Positions 63,849-64,000 of a stretch of DNA of 64,000 nt are shown here, piece after piece. The number at the start of each line of letters is the position of its first letter. Positions within the stretch are counted from its first letter, which is position 1. The position numbers and the translations under genes were made by a program. A model generated the notes under the pieces. It did no database searches. It saw only the letters and a list, made by a program, of their open reading frames with translations, and had not been told where the DNA came from. Source of the stretch: Engraulis encrasicolus (taxonomy: Eukaryota > Chordata > Actinopteri > Clupeiformes > Engraulidae); the NCBI RefSeq assembly GCF_034702125.1, contig NC_085866.1, positions 19,304,815-19,368,814 of the forward strand, read 5' to 3'.

Positions 63849-64000
63849 CATTAAAAATCATCAAATGGCCCACCTGCACAGGGCGATGAGGAAGAACACA
63901 CCTCTCCTGACTGTCTAACTCTCTCAAAAACAGATCTTATAATTATGATAATATATAATAATTTATTCACATATTTATTTTTATTTAGAGACTCATTATT
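63849..64000. repeat. direct repeat, second copy (cut by edge)
   Basis: Over 90 percent similar by eye to 63232-63377, including aacagatcttataattat. The true repeat length cannot be seen. Confidence 0.85.

Overview
The window looks like ray-finned fish (probably teleost) genomic DNA. It has vertebrate spliced genes with GT-AG introns, very dense CA/GT/CT microsatellites, many short non-autonomous DNA transposons (hAT-like with 8-bp target duplications, a piggyBac-like MITE, foldback MITEs), tRNA-derived SINEs and a broken non-LTR retrotransposon. No species is assigned.

Three protein-coding genes lie head to tail on the + strand. (1) adcy6, adenylate cyclase type 6, is 5'-truncated by the left edge: 16 candidate exons from 799 to the stop at 24431 cover the end of cyclase domain C1a, C1b, the second six-helix membrane module and the whole C2a domain. 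(2) galnt6, polypeptide N-acetylgalactosaminyltransferase 6, is complete: 11 coding exons from the ATG at 33360 to the stop at 51952, 620 codons, with Golgi anchor, GT-A catalytic domain and C-terminal ricin-type lectin domain. (3) g6pd, glucose-6-phosphate dehydrogenase, is 3'-truncated by the right edge: five coding exons from 55056 to 63102, through the RIDHYLGKE active-site motif. I joined all exons by hand; the phases close at every junction.

Layout: 1-24431 adcy6 exons with repeat-packed introns, including a 0.8-kb CCTCT tract at 5.4-6.2 kb and a 1.2-kb GGAGA tract at 16.7-18.0 kb; 24432-about 28030 probable adcy6 3'UTR; about 28.8-29.7 kb a repeat-poor, CpG-containing stretch ending in a strong splice donor, possibly the galnt6 promoter and first exon; 33.3-53.8 kb galnt6 and its repeat-bearing 3'UTR; 54.2-55.0 kb probable g6pd promoter; then g6pd to the right edge.

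The most unusual signal is not a gene. Introns of all three genes carry degenerate partial copies of the neighbouring exon edge together with its splice site. Examples are seven or eight relic copies upstream of the adcy6 exon at 13909, a perfectly phased 41-bp array presenting nine GTGAGT donors after the galnt6 exon ending at 46168, and relics beside at least ten exons in total. Some relic arrays are interrupted by younger hAT insertions.

The three products have no shared pathway that I can infer: a plasma-membrane cAMP synthase, a Golgi O-glycan initiator and a cytosolic NADPH-producing enzyme. They appear to be a linkage group rather than a functional cluster.
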